From Chimonanthus salicifolius (Eukaryota; Streptophyta; Magnoliopsida; Laurales; Calycanthaceae), in contig CM023540.1 in assembly GCA_013350335.1 (NCBI GenBank), positions 24,903,175 to 24,967,174 on the forward strand: a stretch of DNA of 64,000 nt, in the 5' to 3' direction. The translations under genes were made by a program, and so were the position numbers. Below the pieces are notes generated by a model, which was not told the origin of the DNA, ran no database searches, and saw nothing but the letters and a program-made list of their open reading frames with translations. Positions within the stretch are counted from its first letter, which is position 1. Each line of letters starts with the position of its first letter. Positions 60,040 through 60,863 of this stretch are shown one piece after another.

Positions 60040-60444
60040 GTATTAGTGGGCCCAGGTAGGGCTCATATGGGGGCCAAAAAGTTTAGCCACCCATGGGCGG
60101 CACCAAGGAATGTGTACACTGATCCATCCATGTTTGTCTAGATATACATCACAGATATTTAGCTCAAGAGCCAACCCTTCATGTGGACTCACTCTGTCCC
60201 TATTTACACCCCTTTCCTACCAGGGGTGGTACCAAGGACTGTTTATATCGATCCATCCATGTGTGTGTAGATACACGTGATTCTCCATTTGCAATGTTTA
60301 ATCATTTGTTTTTGTTGCAGCATTCCATTCTCAACGGAAGATATATCAAAGGCCATTCCTCCCGTAGATCCAACAGATGTTGAGCTTCCATCATCTTTGC
60401 GGGATCTAACATCAGCCCAATTCTTGCTCCGTCATCTGGAGTAA
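2783..60444 (+). CDS. XI-F: Class XI myosin heavy chain, 5'-truncated by window edge, 33 exons
   Basis: Actin-based motor that moves organelles and vesicles and drives cytoplasmic streaming in plants. The spliced reading shows switch I (SRFGKF), switch II (DIYGFECF), the HYVRCVKPN actin-face motif, the converter ([12 protein letters not shown]), six IQ motifs, a Glu/Lys-rich coiled coil and a globular tail with the DIL region ([21 protein letters not shown]). All introns are GT-AG except one GC-AG. The 33 exons give about 1,330 residues; with the roughly 205 missing N-terminal residues this matches the usual class XI length near 1,500-1,550. Exons 16, 27 and 29 each carry one extra base (44161, 58543, 58855), so the literal reading frame is broken three times. 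Introns total about 53.7 kb and are filled with transposons. Assignment to XI-F rests on remembered tail and motor peptides, not on an alignment. Class XI is nearly certain; the subgroup is likely. Confidence 0.93.
2940..3594 (+). other. Intron 1 of window
   Basis: T-rich spliceosomal intron of 655 bp with no recognisable transposon. Confidence 0.8.
3595..3744 (+). CDS. XI-F: Myosin XI exon 2: motor domain
   Basis: Acceptor gttttag, donor cag|gtttta; 50 codons in phase 0. Contains [15 protein letters not shown] and RRAMDIVGI, typical of the upper 50K part of class XI motors. Confidence 0.95.
3865..4001 (+). CDS. XI-F: Myosin XI exon 3: motor domain
   Basis: Acceptor tgttag, donor a|gtaagt. 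45 codons plus two bases of a split Lys codon. Carries the family motif [16 protein letters not shown]. The donor region has been duplicated downstream in the intron (see the 4002-4740 tandem duplication). Confidence 0.94.
4002..4740 (+). repeat. Imperfect tandem duplication of intron start
   Basis: Copy 1 (about 4002-4326) and copy 2 (about 4386-4740) share taatttgactaaaatttgaa, ctccgtaacacctaaag, the gtagaa(a)tatgtgac block, and a 3' block ending in gtgcactttgttxxtgtggcattt (x marks differing bases). Copy 2 holds an extra T-rich segment (about 4424-4530). The duplication starts at the splice donor of exon 3. Confidence 0.75.
4121..4174 (+). mobile_element. Ultra-short LINE-tail insert with 19-bp TSD
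   Basis: aaaagtagaaatatgtgac (4121-4139) and aaaagtagaaatatatgac (4156-4174) flank ctttc plus oligo(A). It lies in copy 1 of the tandem duplication; copy 2 lacks it, so it inserted after the duplication or was absent from the copied template. Confidence 0.75.
4787..5300 (+). mobile_element. Possible LINE ORF1-like fragment
   Basis: An open frame (4789-5118) of about 109 residues rich in Gly, Ser, Lys and Glu, followed by decayed frames. Composition resembles linker parts of plant LINE ORF1, but no diagnostic motif is seen. It could be other transposon debris. Confidence 0.28.
5173..5218 (+). mobile_element. Ultra-short poly(A) insert with 16-bp TSD
   Basis: aataggcacagggttg (5173-5188) and aataggcacaaggttg (5203-5218) flank tcgatataaaaaaa, another near-tail-only retroinsertion. 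Confidence 0.72.
5475..6170 (-). mobile_element. LINE 3' fragment with RNase H remnant
   Basis: Minus-strand translation (about 5690-6000) gives the RNase H end seen in other LINEs here (ADFxAKxG-type, near 5735-5700) and the KFNxDG start (near 5990). An AT-rich tail marks the 3' end at about 5475-5520. 5'-truncated and full of stops. Confidence 0.55.
6171..6625. other. Intron stretch before exon 4
   Basis: T-rich intronic sequence without a recognisable element. Confidence 0.55.
6626..6772 (+). CDS. XI-F: Myosin XI exon 4: motor domain
   Basis: Acceptor attag, donor tg|gtattc. Split codons at both ends (Lys and Trp). Encodes [13 protein letters not shown], then [15 protein letters not shown], the conserved helix before the relay region. 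Confidence 0.95.
6903..7004 (+). CDS. XI-F: Myosin XI exon 5: switch II (DIYGFE)
   Basis: Acceptor ttttcag, donor ag|gtcagt. Encodes [12 protein letters not shown] and [20 protein letters not shown] is the switch-II nucleotide sensor. Ends two bases into the Ser codon completed by exon 6 across a 4.7 kb intron. Confidence 0.95.
7005..7845. other. Intron stretch after exon 5
   Basis: AT-rich, many short open frames, nothing identified. Confidence 0.5.
7846..8216 (+). mobile_element. 5'-truncated LINE with intact 17-bp TSD
   Basis: aaatgactgaagagcca occurs at 7846-7862 and 8200-8216. Between them the plus strand reads [13 protein letters not shown] and [10 protein letters not shown], the RNase H end of plant LINEs, followed by a stop and a T-rich 3' UTR ending ctaaaaataatga. 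Only the last ~340 bp of a LINE was copied. Confidence 0.87.
8217..9187. repeat. Intron stretch with a ~130-bp tandem duplication
   Basis: Two diverged tandem copies at about 8612-8754 and 8757-8880 share ggtaggagtttaat, ggcatcatayctaaatggyac (y marks differing bases) and cctgaatg. A purine run (aagaagaagaaaaagac, 8582-8600) precedes them. The rest is featureless intron. Confidence 0.6.
9015..9600 (-). mobile_element. LTR retrotransposon remnant with primer-binding site, minus strand
   Basis: ctctgatacca (9173-9183) is the complement of the common plant initiator-Met tRNA primer-binding site TGGTATCAGAG. Four bases on, TGACGTAGG at 9188 could be the complement of an LTR end. The right LTR edge is not found, so about 9600 is an estimate. 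No coding domain is visible. Confidence 0.38.
9655..9900. repeat. GGGCTT-rich repeat, possibly hAT-derived
   Basis: Repeated AAGCCC/GGGCTT words (aagccctttgggctttgc, ttaaagcccaagcc) resemble the inner part of the hAT-like elements at 17.6-18.7 kb. No terminal repeats are resolved. Confidence 0.3.
9905..10443 (+). mobile_element. LINE fragment, endonuclease-RT linker (5' half)
   Basis: Plus frames read [12 protein letters not shown] near 9957, then [30 protein letters not shown] and a [18 protein letters not shown] end. This is the standard order between endonuclease and RT of plant LINEs (WLxxGDxNTKFFHR). Interrupted at about 10444 and resumed at about 11141. Confidence 0.68.
10444..11140. 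other. Unidentified ~0.7 kb block inserted in a LINE
   Basis: Sits between two halves of one LINE. Pyrimidine-rich start resembling a plant leader (ctccctccctctgt...), then less AT-rich sequence with open frames at 10789-11094 and 10896-11228 that resemble nothing I recognise. No terminal repeats or TSD found. Confidence 0.45.
11141..11330 (+). mobile_element. LINE fragment, RT entry (3' half)
   Basis: [14 protein letters not shown] is followed by a decayed frame. In plant LINEs this segment (RPxLDGxxFxxIS) follows the linker found at 9905-10443. A similar peptide on the minus strand near 50.1 kb ([13 protein letters not shown]) supports it. Confidence 0.58.
11331..11724. other. Intron stretch before exon 6
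   Basis: Oligo(T) tract at 11406-11421; otherwise ordinary intron. Confidence 0.5.
11725..11782 (+). CDS. XI-F: Myosin XI exon 6: relay helix start
   Basis: A 58-bp exon between a 4.7 kb and a 136 bp intron. Acceptor tgcccag, donor gag|gtattt. Encodes [19 protein letters not shown], nearly invariant in myosins. The frame fits both neighbours. Confidence 0.95.
11919..12020 (+). CDS. XI-F: Myosin XI exon 7: relay region
   Basis: Acceptor catttcag, donor aag|gtcatt; 34 codons. Encodes [10 protein letters not shown] and [20 protein letters not shown], the relay helix and loop. Confidence 0.95.
12021..13469. other. Intron stretch with unclassified repeat-like sequence
   Basis: 12,370-13,150 is less AT-rich than the flanks, has repeated gatcgat words and could be LTR debris. 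I find no coding motif or terminal repeat. Confidence 0.4.
14597..15095 (-). mobile_element. 5'-truncated LINE nested in Copia RT
   Basis: Minus strand reads [33 protein letters not shown] and [18 protein letters not shown] RNase H. It ends in the shared 3' motif, seen on the plus strand as oligo(T) then gagcagtaa (14605-14617). Copia RT residues occur on both sides, so the LINE is younger than the Copia element. Confidence 0.87.
15298..15440 (-). mobile_element. 5'-truncated SINE nested in Copia
   Basis: Begins with oligo(T) and aatgaccaaggtgtccatgc, the complement of the SINE tail seen at 48450, then ctgactaatg, gcatgtgtaagcctccc and gggaatggccc. The tRNA-like head is missing. Imperfect flanks near gcttgctcttt / gctcgttcttt may be the TSD. 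Confidence 0.72.
16511..17022. other. Intron stretch before exon 8
   Basis: T-rich, may include the remainder of the Copia LTR; no end resolved. Confidence 0.45.
17023..17060 (+). CDS. XI-F: Myosin XI exon 8: 38-bp micro-exon
   Basis: Acceptor ttcacag, donor tg|gtatga. Encodes only [12 protein letters not shown] plus two bases of Cys. It follows a 5.0 kb intron filled by a Copia remnant, so it relies on strong exon definition. Confidence 0.93.
17150..17276 (+). CDS. XI-F: Myosin XI exon 9: motor domain, GC donor
   Basis: Acceptor cgtgcag. Encodes [10 protein letters not shown] and [13 protein letters not shown]. Family residues stop at GK, exactly where the next exon resumes with VSYQTD. 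The bases after the exon are gcatgc, so the donor is GC rather than GT. Confidence 0.92.
17380..17553 (+). CDS. XI-F: Myosin XI exon 10: motor lower 50K
   Basis: Acceptor cttgtgcag, donor aag|gtattt; 58 codons. Encodes [20 protein letters not shown] and, near loop 2, [13 protein letters not shown]. Separated from exon 11 by a 9.1 kb intron. Confidence 0.95.
17591..18345. mobile_element. Non-autonomous hAT-like element 1
   Basis: Starts TAGGGGTGCAACTTGGGC at 17599 and ends with the inverted ggcccaagccactttcacccctt at 18337. Flanks gttaaatg (17591-17598) and gttaaagg (18338-18345) are an 8-bp TSD with one mismatch. Inner sequence is rich in GGGCC/GGCCC words. No transposase frame. hAT assignment is by TSD length and TIR style. 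Confidence 0.7.
18353..18735. mobile_element. Non-autonomous hAT-like element 2
   Basis: Element 18361-18727 starts TAGGGTGCAAGTTGGG and ends in the inverted gttgcatttgagttgtagcccta. 8-bp TSD gtggtggt (18353-18360) / gtgctggt (18728-18735). Same TIR family as the element 7 bp to its left. Confidence 0.7.
18750..21384 (-). mobile_element. LINE cluster: stacked 3' tails, RNase H, RT
   Basis: Minus strand from right to left: RT thumb-like segment ([34 protein letters not shown], about 21060-21190), decayed zf-RVT, then RNase H (about 19180-19780, e.g. [12 protein letters not shown]). Several tails with oligo(T) on the plus strand (18751, 18863, about 19388) show that two or more truncated copies are stacked. 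The motif tttgagcagaaac at about 18760 is shared with other LINE ends here. Confidence 0.8.
21385..22470. mobile_element. ~1.1 kb insertion inside the LINE, LTR-like, unclassified
   Basis: LINE RT residues stop at about 21384 and resume at about 22470, so this block is a later insertion. It contains a promoter-like tcctatttaatgag and an aataaaattttc poly(A)-like signal (about 21920), as in solo LTRs. I could not identify exact ends, a TSD or a tRNA primer site. Confidence 0.4.
22471..22690 (-). mobile_element. LINE RT segment, continuation of the interrupted copy
   Basis: Minus strand reads [20 protein letters not shown], equivalent to the region just after the catalytic (F)ADD of plant LINE RTs. 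Its downstream partner [11 protein letters not shown] is at about 21320-21360, across the 1.1 kb insertion. Confidence 0.72.
22735..23876 (-). mobile_element. LINE 3' fragment with RNase H and upstream debris
   Basis: Begins with oligo(T)-like ttattattatttttaaaacgg, then minus-strand RNase H remnants (about 22920-23180). Further right, minus frames such as [10 protein letters not shown] (about 23520) are of uncertain LINE origin. The right edge is not resolved. Confidence 0.5.
23877..23992 (+). mobile_element. 82-bp LINE 3' end with 17-bp TSD
   Basis: atacaaaggagaagcct is perfect at 23877-23893 and 23976-23992. The 82 bp between ends with ttttaatgaaatttaac, gtttc and a poly(A) run, the second LINE 3' type in this window. 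Confidence 0.9.
24000..25330 (-). mobile_element. LINE remnant, RNase H to RT, minus strand
   Basis: 24020-24420 reads as minus RNase H (complement of cgtcaccccatttgttg, and a KFN start near 24400). 25080-25320 holds RT-like segments (cttcttaacgatagtctc, ctaataagagttgttgg). Heavily mutated. Confidence 0.5.
24453..24506 (+). mobile_element. Ultra-short poly(A) insert with ~19-bp TSD
   Basis: tgatcttatgttccttgtt is perfect on both sides (24455-24473 and 24488-24506) of accttttaaaaaaa. The inserted core is about 12-14 bp. Confidence 0.82.
25385..25919 (+). mobile_element. LINE RT fragment, plus strand
   Basis: [13 protein letters not shown] (about 25420), then [13 protein letters not shown] and a frame equivalent to the RGLRQGDPLSP region with stops, ending [11 protein letters not shown] near 25755. 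A tail-like attaatgaaattttgtggg plus A7 closes at about 25918. Confidence 0.72.
25783..26007. repeat. 26-bp direct repeat 199 bp apart
   Basis: attaaaaatcttagagctc plus ttttaag at 25783-25808 and 25982-26007, perfect. It may mark a local duplication rather than a TSD, since no tail abuts the second copy. A second, weaker repeat pair (tgagacccgattgagggcg / tgagacttgattgacggtg, 25820 and 25939) lies inside. Confidence 0.6.
26008..26632. other. Intron stretch before exon 11
   Basis: Ordinary AT-rich intron; no element identified. Confidence 0.5.
26633..26764 (+). CDS. XI-F: Myosin XI exon 11: actin-binding face
   Basis: Acceptor cattgcag, donor ggg|gtcagt; 44 codons. Encodes [10 protein letters not shown] and [14 protein letters not shown], then VLHQLRCG, the conserved lower 50K strut region. 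Confidence 0.95.
26820..28240 (-). mobile_element. 5'-truncated LINE (RT thumb, zf-RVT), minus strand
   Basis: Minus reading from the right: [24 protein letters not shown] thumb (about 28150-28220), [20 protein letters not shown] (about 27940-28000), [19 protein letters not shown] (about 27740-27800), [16 protein letters not shown], then decayed zf-RVT. The 3' end lies at about 26825. Flanks catttgtc at both edges could be a partial TSD. Confidence 0.82.
28241..29220. other. Intron stretch before exon 12
   Basis: AT-rich; no element or gene identified. Confidence 0.55.
29221..29330 (+). CDS. XI-F: Myosin XI exon 12: SH helix region
   Basis: Acceptor ttgtatag, donor ag|gtattt. Encodes [17 protein letters not shown] and [12 protein letters not shown], the SH1/SH2 and converter-entry region. 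Confidence 0.95.
29331..30602. other. Intron between exons 12 and 13
   Basis: Mostly ordinary intron; oligo(T) at 30343-30359. Nothing else recognised. Confidence 0.6.
30603..30663 (+). CDS. XI-F: Myosin XI exon 13: converter
   Basis: A 61-bp exon. Acceptor aacttgcag, donor caa|gtaaga. Completes a Ser codon, then [20 protein letters not shown], the converter helix. Phase agrees with both neighbours. Confidence 0.93.
31117..31294 (+). CDS. XI-F: Myosin XI exon 14: converter end and first IQ motifs
   Basis: Acceptor atttgcag, donor g|gtatcg. Begins [17 protein letters not shown] (end of motor), then IQ1 around [16 protein letters not shown] and the start of IQ2 (ISLQAYCR). Followed by an 8.9 kb intron. 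Confidence 0.95.
31295..31844. other. Start of the 8.9 kb intron after exon 14
   Basis: AT-rich with an oligo(T) tract at 31571-31585; no element identified. Confidence 0.5.
31845..33854. mobile_element. Candidate ~2.0 kb non-autonomous DNA element (Mutator-like?)
   Basis: Left end carries actcgaatcgaatcgg; the right end is its inverted counterpart ccgattcacgatacgattcgagt. taaaacat at 31845-31852 and 33847-33854 is a candidate 8-bp TSD. The interior has a purine-rich segment (32,600-33,110) with no transposase frame. The CGAATCG words recur in the element at 60.9 kb. Confidence 0.45.
33855..34520. other. Intron stretch, nothing identified
   Basis: Short open frames only; no transposon motif seen. 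Confidence 0.45.
34521..34573 (+). mobile_element. Ultra-short LINE-tail insert with 20-bp TSD
   Basis: aataatatgctagtaccctt (34521-34540) and aataatatgctggtaccctt (34554-34573) flank tacctttcaaaaa. The right copy also borders the long LINE that follows. Confidence 0.83.
34574..35852 (+). mobile_element. 5'-truncated LINE: zf-RVT, RNase H, poly(A)
   Basis: zf-RVT reads [38 protein letters not shown] and [17 protein letters not shown]. The following frames give [20 protein letters not shown] and RNase H ([33 protein letters not shown]). Ends with atctttc plus poly(A) at 35852. Third copy of the site, aatgctagtaaccct, follows at 35853. One of the best-preserved LINE 3' ends here, still with stops. 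Confidence 0.9.
35890..37390 (+). mobile_element. Second plus-strand LINE: zf-RVT and RNase H
   Basis: [30 protein letters not shown] (about 35995-36045), zf-[23 protein letters not shown] (about 36370-36440), RNase H with [20 protein letters not shown] (about 36980-37030) and [16 protein letters not shown] (about 37110-37160). T-rich 3' UTR to about 37390. Confidence 0.83.
37395..37640 (-). mobile_element. LINE fragment, minus strand, RNase H start
   Basis: The complement of tccatattaaacttgacc gives the KFNMD start of LINE RNase H. It lies head-on against the previous plus LINE. Short and decayed. Confidence 0.42.
37641..38155. other. Intron stretch, nothing identified
   Basis: Contains a (TC)n run near 37879-37896; otherwise plain. 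Confidence 0.45.
38156..38630. mobile_element. hAT-like element relic
   Basis: Left end aaggttacaacttgggctagg and right end complementary to aaggttgtaagttgggttctgg form ~20-bp inverted ends about 470 bp apart, resembling the TIRs at 17.6 and 18.4 kb. Interior has GGGCTAG/CTAGCCC words. No clear TSD. Confidence 0.5.
39202..39545 (-). mobile_element. 5'-truncated LINE, RNase H end
   Basis: Minus strand reads [20 protein letters not shown] (about 39440-39500), the RNase H C-terminus. 3' end is oligo(T) plus gcaacagtaacaaatgg on the plus strand, a variant of the gagcagtaac tail. Confidence 0.82.
39546..40169. other. Intron stretch before exon 15
   Basis: AT-rich; nothing identified. Confidence 0.5.
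40170..40375 (+). CDS. XI-F: Myosin XI exon 15: IQ motifs 2-5
   Basis: Acceptor ttctacag, donor cag|gtgatc. Encodes the end of IQ2 (GCLAQRLYS), IQ3 ([13 protein letters not shown]), IQ4 ([13 protein letters not shown]) and the start of IQ5 (AATLIQ). These bind calmodulin-like light chains on the lever arm. Confidence 0.95.
40428..40503. repeat. Compound microsatellite (ACA/ATA)n
   Basis: Runs of acaaca and ataata trinucleotides immediately before the LTR element. Confidence 0.85.
40544..40878 (+). repeat. 5' LTR of the Gypsy-like element
   Basis: 335 bp, TG...CA. TATA-like tattataaatgcatg (about 40750) and poly(A)-like aataaaatttattaagg (about 40799) occur in the usual places. Differs from the 3' LTR by scattered substitutions and small indels. 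Confidence 0.85.
42632..42970 (+). repeat. 3' LTR of the Gypsy-like element
   Basis: 339 bp, the same landmarks as the 5' LTR. The last ~20 bp diverge from the 5' LTR end. Confidence 0.85.
42971..44112. other. Intron stretch before exon 16
   Basis: AT-rich intronic sequence; no element identified. Confidence 0.55.
44113..44233 (+). CDS. XI-F: Myosin XI exon 16: IQ5-IQ6, carries frameshift
   Basis: Acceptor cacttag, donor ttg|gtatgg. The first 48 bases read [16 protein letters not shown] in the incoming frame. The bases from 44162 read [18 protein letters not shown] in the +1 frame, which is the frame of exon 17. The exon is 121 bp where 120 would keep frame, and the literal frame meets TGA at 44164. 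The extra base lies at or close to 44161. Confidence 0.85.
44620..44718 (+). CDS. XI-F: Myosin XI exon 17: coiled-coil start
   Basis: Acceptor ctcatag, donor cga|gtatat; 33 codons. Encodes [20 protein letters not shown] and [13 protein letters not shown], the conserved junction from lever arm to coiled coil in plant class XI. Confidence 0.95.
44719..45303. other. Intron between exons 17 and 18
   Basis: T-rich; nothing identified. Confidence 0.6.
45304..45525 (+). CDS. XI-F: Myosin XI exon 18: coiled coil
   Basis: Acceptor aatgtag, donor aag|gttata; 74 codons rich in Glu, Lys and Leu with heptad-like spacing, e.g. [15 protein letters not shown] and [15 protein letters not shown]. Dimerisation segment. 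Confidence 0.94.
45526..46459. other. Start of the 5.5 kb intron after exon 18
   Basis: Ordinary intron sequence up to the LINE tail at 46460. Confidence 0.55.
48230..48483 (+). mobile_element. Full-length tRNA-derived SINE with 14-bp TSD
   Basis: gggataaatagtaa is perfect at 48230-48243 and 48470-48483. The 226-bp element has an A-box-like TGGTCTAAAGG (48257-48267) and a B-box-like GAGTTTGATTC (48299-48309), a conserved body (ggccactcccctta, cacatgcccctaaggactag) and a tail catcttggttattaaata plus oligo(A). It interrupts the LINE thumb between YYLSPF and YYLSLF. Confidence 0.9.
48844..49333 (-). mobile_element. TRIM element nested in the LINE at its FADD motif
   Basis: Two ~195-bp direct repeats (48844-49038 and 49138-49333) start TGTAACGACCC and end TATTACA. 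The 99-bp interior holds gctctgaatacca (49123-49135), complement of the tRNA-Met primer site with one inserted base, next to the right repeat. A polypurine complement ctaccccctt adjoins the left repeat. Orientation is therefore minus. Flanks gacaa / aacaa are a 5-bp TSD with one mismatch. No coding capacity; total 490 bp. Confidence 0.88.
50661..50981. other. Intron stretch before exon 19
   Basis: T-rich with an acceptor at the end; nothing identified. Confidence 0.6.
50982..51121 (+). CDS. XI-F: Myosin XI exon 19: coiled coil
   Basis: Acceptor atttgcag, donor ag|gttttt; 46 codons plus a split Ser. [18 protein letters not shown] continues the heptad region after a 5.5 kb intron filled by a LINE. 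Confidence 0.93.
51414..51525 (+). CDS. XI-F: Myosin XI exon 20: end of coiled coil
   Basis: Acceptor ttctcag, donor gag|gttatc. Encodes [19 protein letters not shown], then a diverging linker ([15 protein letters not shown]). Confidence 0.9.
51675..51791 (+). CDS. XI-F: Myosin XI exon 21: variable linker
   Basis: Donor ttt|gtaagt is clear. The acceptor was chosen as atataag at 51673-51674 because it keeps phase 0 with exon 20 and opens the frame [13 protein letters not shown]. The segment is in the poorly conserved linker before the tail, so the 5' edge is the least certain in the gene. Confidence 0.7.
51883..51981 (+). CDS. XI-F: Myosin XI exon 22: linker
   Basis: Acceptor ctgtag, donor cag|gtaagt; 33 codons beginning [10 protein letters not shown] and containing [10 protein letters not shown], matching the Ser/Pro-rich linker of XI-F-like proteins. 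Confidence 0.88.
51982..53165. other. Intron between exons 22 and 23
   Basis: ttagtgggttccacctct is repeated at about 52216 and 52412 (a ~195-bp direct-repeat pair of unknown origin). (TA)n at 52013-52025, (GA)n at 52993-53013, and a short LINE end at 52887 are the only other features. Confidence 0.6.
52872..52970 (+). mobile_element. 69-bp LINE 3' end with 15-bp TSD
   Basis: agtcatactaccgtg (52872-52886) and agtcatactaccatg (52956-52970) flank a segment ending taattaatgaaattatctgt and gtttcaaaaaagag. Same 3' type as the 23.9 kb insert. Confidence 0.78.
53166..53336 (+). CDS. XI-F: Myosin XI exon 23: globular tail start
   Basis: Acceptor gatgcag, donor aag|gttttc; 57 codons. [20 protein letters not shown] and WHAFEAERT mark the first helices of the cargo-binding globular tail. 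Confidence 0.95.
53468..53713 (-). mobile_element. Full-length SINE, minus strand
   Basis: On the minus strand: A-box TGGCCTGACGG, B-box TGTTCGATTC, then body and tail ending in the complement of tttatgaccgaaggtg. Flanks taaaaaaccttttt / taaaaaactttttag form a near-perfect TSD. Body matches the 48.2 kb copy (ggccactccccatgggg, catgtg). It ends 57 bp before exon 24. Confidence 0.87.
53758..53910 (+). CDS. XI-F: Myosin XI exon 24: globular tail
   Basis: Acceptor tttacag, donor caa|gtgagt; 51 codons. [20 protein letters not shown] is the classical plant myosin XI tail motif. Confidence 0.95.
53911..54815. other. Intron between exons 24 and 25
   Basis: T-rich intron with a G-rich patch at 54661-54693 and short tandem ctttga repeats at 54189-54206. 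Nothing else recognised. Confidence 0.6.
54816..54992 (+). CDS. XI-F: Myosin XI exon 25: globular tail
   Basis: Acceptor cctctcag, donor cag|gtaagt; 59 codons. [20 protein letters not shown] and [17 protein letters not shown] are tail hallmarks. A SINE target duplication begins at 55000, only 7 bases past the exon end. Confidence 0.95.
55000..55255 (-). mobile_element. SINE copy beside a splice donor, split by a LINE tail
   Basis: ggatgcttcaggttgtt (55000-55016) and ggatgcttcacgttgtt (55239-55255) are a 17-bp TSD. The element starts with oligo(T) and ggaagaccaaggtatcc (tail complement) and continues ctgactaattctt and ggggagtgaccc; the tRNA-like head is truncated. A LINE tail interrupts it at 55079-55147. 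The TSD starts 7 bp after exon 25. Confidence 0.88.
55066..55160 (-). mobile_element. 69-bp LINE tail nested in the SINE
   Basis: attcttgtggcat (55066-55078) and attcttggggcat (55148-55160) flank oligo(T) plus gagcagtaacaaatag, the first LINE 3' type in the minus orientation. Confidence 0.87.
55560..57430 (+). mobile_element. 5' half of a Ty3/Gypsy-type element (LTR, primer site, gag fragment)
   Basis: A probable LTR ends at CA 56448, followed by primer site tggtattagagcc (56451-56463). The gag-like frame then reads [20 protein letters not shown] (about 56905-56965) and [20 protein letters not shown] (about 57200-57255), with ISGLRP-like [12 protein letters not shown], in the order of retrotransposon gag. 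TATA-like tctataaata at 55900. The LTR start is not resolved; pol and the 3' LTR are absent. Confidence 0.78.
55672..55789. repeat. 4 x ~29-bp minisatellite in the Gypsy LTR
   Basis: Four units starting ttggaattcaaattc (or ttggaattctaattc) at about 55672, 55700, 55731 and 55762. Each contains aattcaaattcaaattt-type self-complementary words. Confidence 0.85.
57604..57741 (+). CDS. XI-F: Myosin XI exon 26: tail, DIL region start
   Basis: Acceptor gttgaag, donor cat|gtgagt; 46 codons. Basic stretch [17 protein letters not shown], then [16 protein letters not shown]. Confidence 0.92.
57742..58482. other. Intron between exons 26 and 27
   Basis: Ordinary intron apart from the small poly(A) insert at 58395-58436. 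Confidence 0.6.
58395..58436 (+). mobile_element. Possible ultra-short poly(A) insert
   Basis: aagttatctaagac (58395-58408) and aagttatctgaggt (58423-58436) flank ttttcaaaaacaaa. TSD has mismatches, so this is the weakest of the set. Confidence 0.5.
58483..58554 (+). CDS. XI-F: Myosin XI exon 27: DIL region, carries frameshift
   Basis: Acceptor atttag, donor ag|gttagt. Reads [20 protein letters not shown] in frame; the final bases read LFN and two bases of Ser only in the +1 frame. That frame matches the split codon expected by exon 28. 72 bp where 71 would fit; the surplus base is a G at about 58543. Confidence 0.85.
58657..58756 (+). CDS. XI-F: Myosin XI exon 28: DIL region
   Basis: Acceptor tccaag, donor gag|gtgagt. 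Completes Ser, then [19 protein letters not shown] and [14 protein letters not shown], the most conserved tail segment of class XI. Confidence 0.95.
58834..58891 (+). CDS. XI-F: Myosin XI exon 29: DIL region, carries frameshift
   Basis: Acceptor actatag, donor ctg|gtacga. The first 21 bases read FAGTSWH. After one surplus T (58855) the rest reads [12 protein letters not shown]. 58 bp where 57 fits. The literal frame meets TGA directly after His. Confidence 0.85.
58982..59038 (+). CDS. XI-F: Myosin XI exon 30: tail
   Basis: Acceptor aattcag, donor cag|gtatgt; 19 codons, [19 protein letters not shown]. Confidence 0.94.
59039..59512. other. Intron between exons 30 and 31
   Basis: AT-rich; nothing identified. 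Confidence 0.6.
59513..59593 (+). CDS. XI-F: Myosin XI exon 31: tail
   Basis: Acceptor gagaag, donor gag|gtaagt; 27 codons. [18 protein letters not shown] is highly diagnostic of plant class XI tails. Confidence 0.95.
59692..59774 (+). CDS. XI-F: Myosin XI exon 32: tail
   Basis: Acceptor ttttcag, donor ag|gtaaat. [15 protein letters not shown] and NSFLLDDDL, then a split Ser codon. Confidence 0.95.
59877..60075. repeat. Foldback element with (TA)n core
   Basis: Arms 59877-59914 (ggcctccatgtggcccta...) and 60038-60075 (...tagggctcatatgggggcc) are inverted repeats of 38 bp with a handful of mismatches. Between them lie 55 bp of spacer and a 67-bp TA tract (59971-60037). The whole could form a long hairpin in the last intron. 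Confidence 0.82.
59971..60037. repeat. (TA)n microsatellite
   Basis: 67 bp of uninterrupted TA; length is probably polymorphic or assembly-dependent. Confidence 0.97.
60098..60276. repeat. Two diverged ~50-bp direct repeats
   Basis: ggcaccaaggaatgtgtaca (60098) and ggtaccaaggactgtttata (60223) each continue into gatccatccatgt and tagatayac, about 125 bp apart, within the last intron. Confidence 0.65.
60321..60444 (+). CDS. XI-F: Myosin XI exon 33: C-terminus and stop
   Basis: Acceptor tgttgcag. Completes Ser, then [19 protein letters not shown] and a 25-residue end closing with FLLRHLE and TAA at 60442-60444. The IPFS..D.. motif is conserved; the extreme end is subgroup-specific. Confidence 0.94.
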
Positions 60445-60863
60445 ACAACATTCGTCAGACATGACCTGGTTGAAGCTAATACATATATGCAGTTGGTATC
60501 TGAGGATCAAGCCAGAAGTGCAAGACTGCAGTATGTTGAGAGATCCAACTAGGCTGTATGTTTTCGACCCTTTGTTCATTGTACAGATGAAAGACGAACA
60601 TTTCTCCACTTTGGGAAAGATTCAAAAGCCAATATGGTGGTTAATCATGAGAAATGGCATCCTTTCTGCAATTCTTAGCTTCTAGAACTAGAGTTTGATA
60701 GTAGTCCCTGTAACATGATTCAATTACCAGTCATTTATGGGCTTTTAAGTTAAACATGCAAGCTGTATACATGTCAACAGACTTGCAGTGCCCTCCTTGT
60801 ATTCAAATTTTTTTCACATTGAAGGTAGATCTCTTTTTTTGTGTAGAATCAAACTTTTTGTCT
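60445..60863 (+). other. Probable 3' untranslated region of the myosin gene
   Basis: AT-rich non-coding sequence directly after the stop codon. No canonical AATAAA lies before the transposon candidate at 60864; one occurs at 60907-60912 just inside it. The true poly(A) site is therefore not fixed, and the boundary is an inference. Confidence 0.45.
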
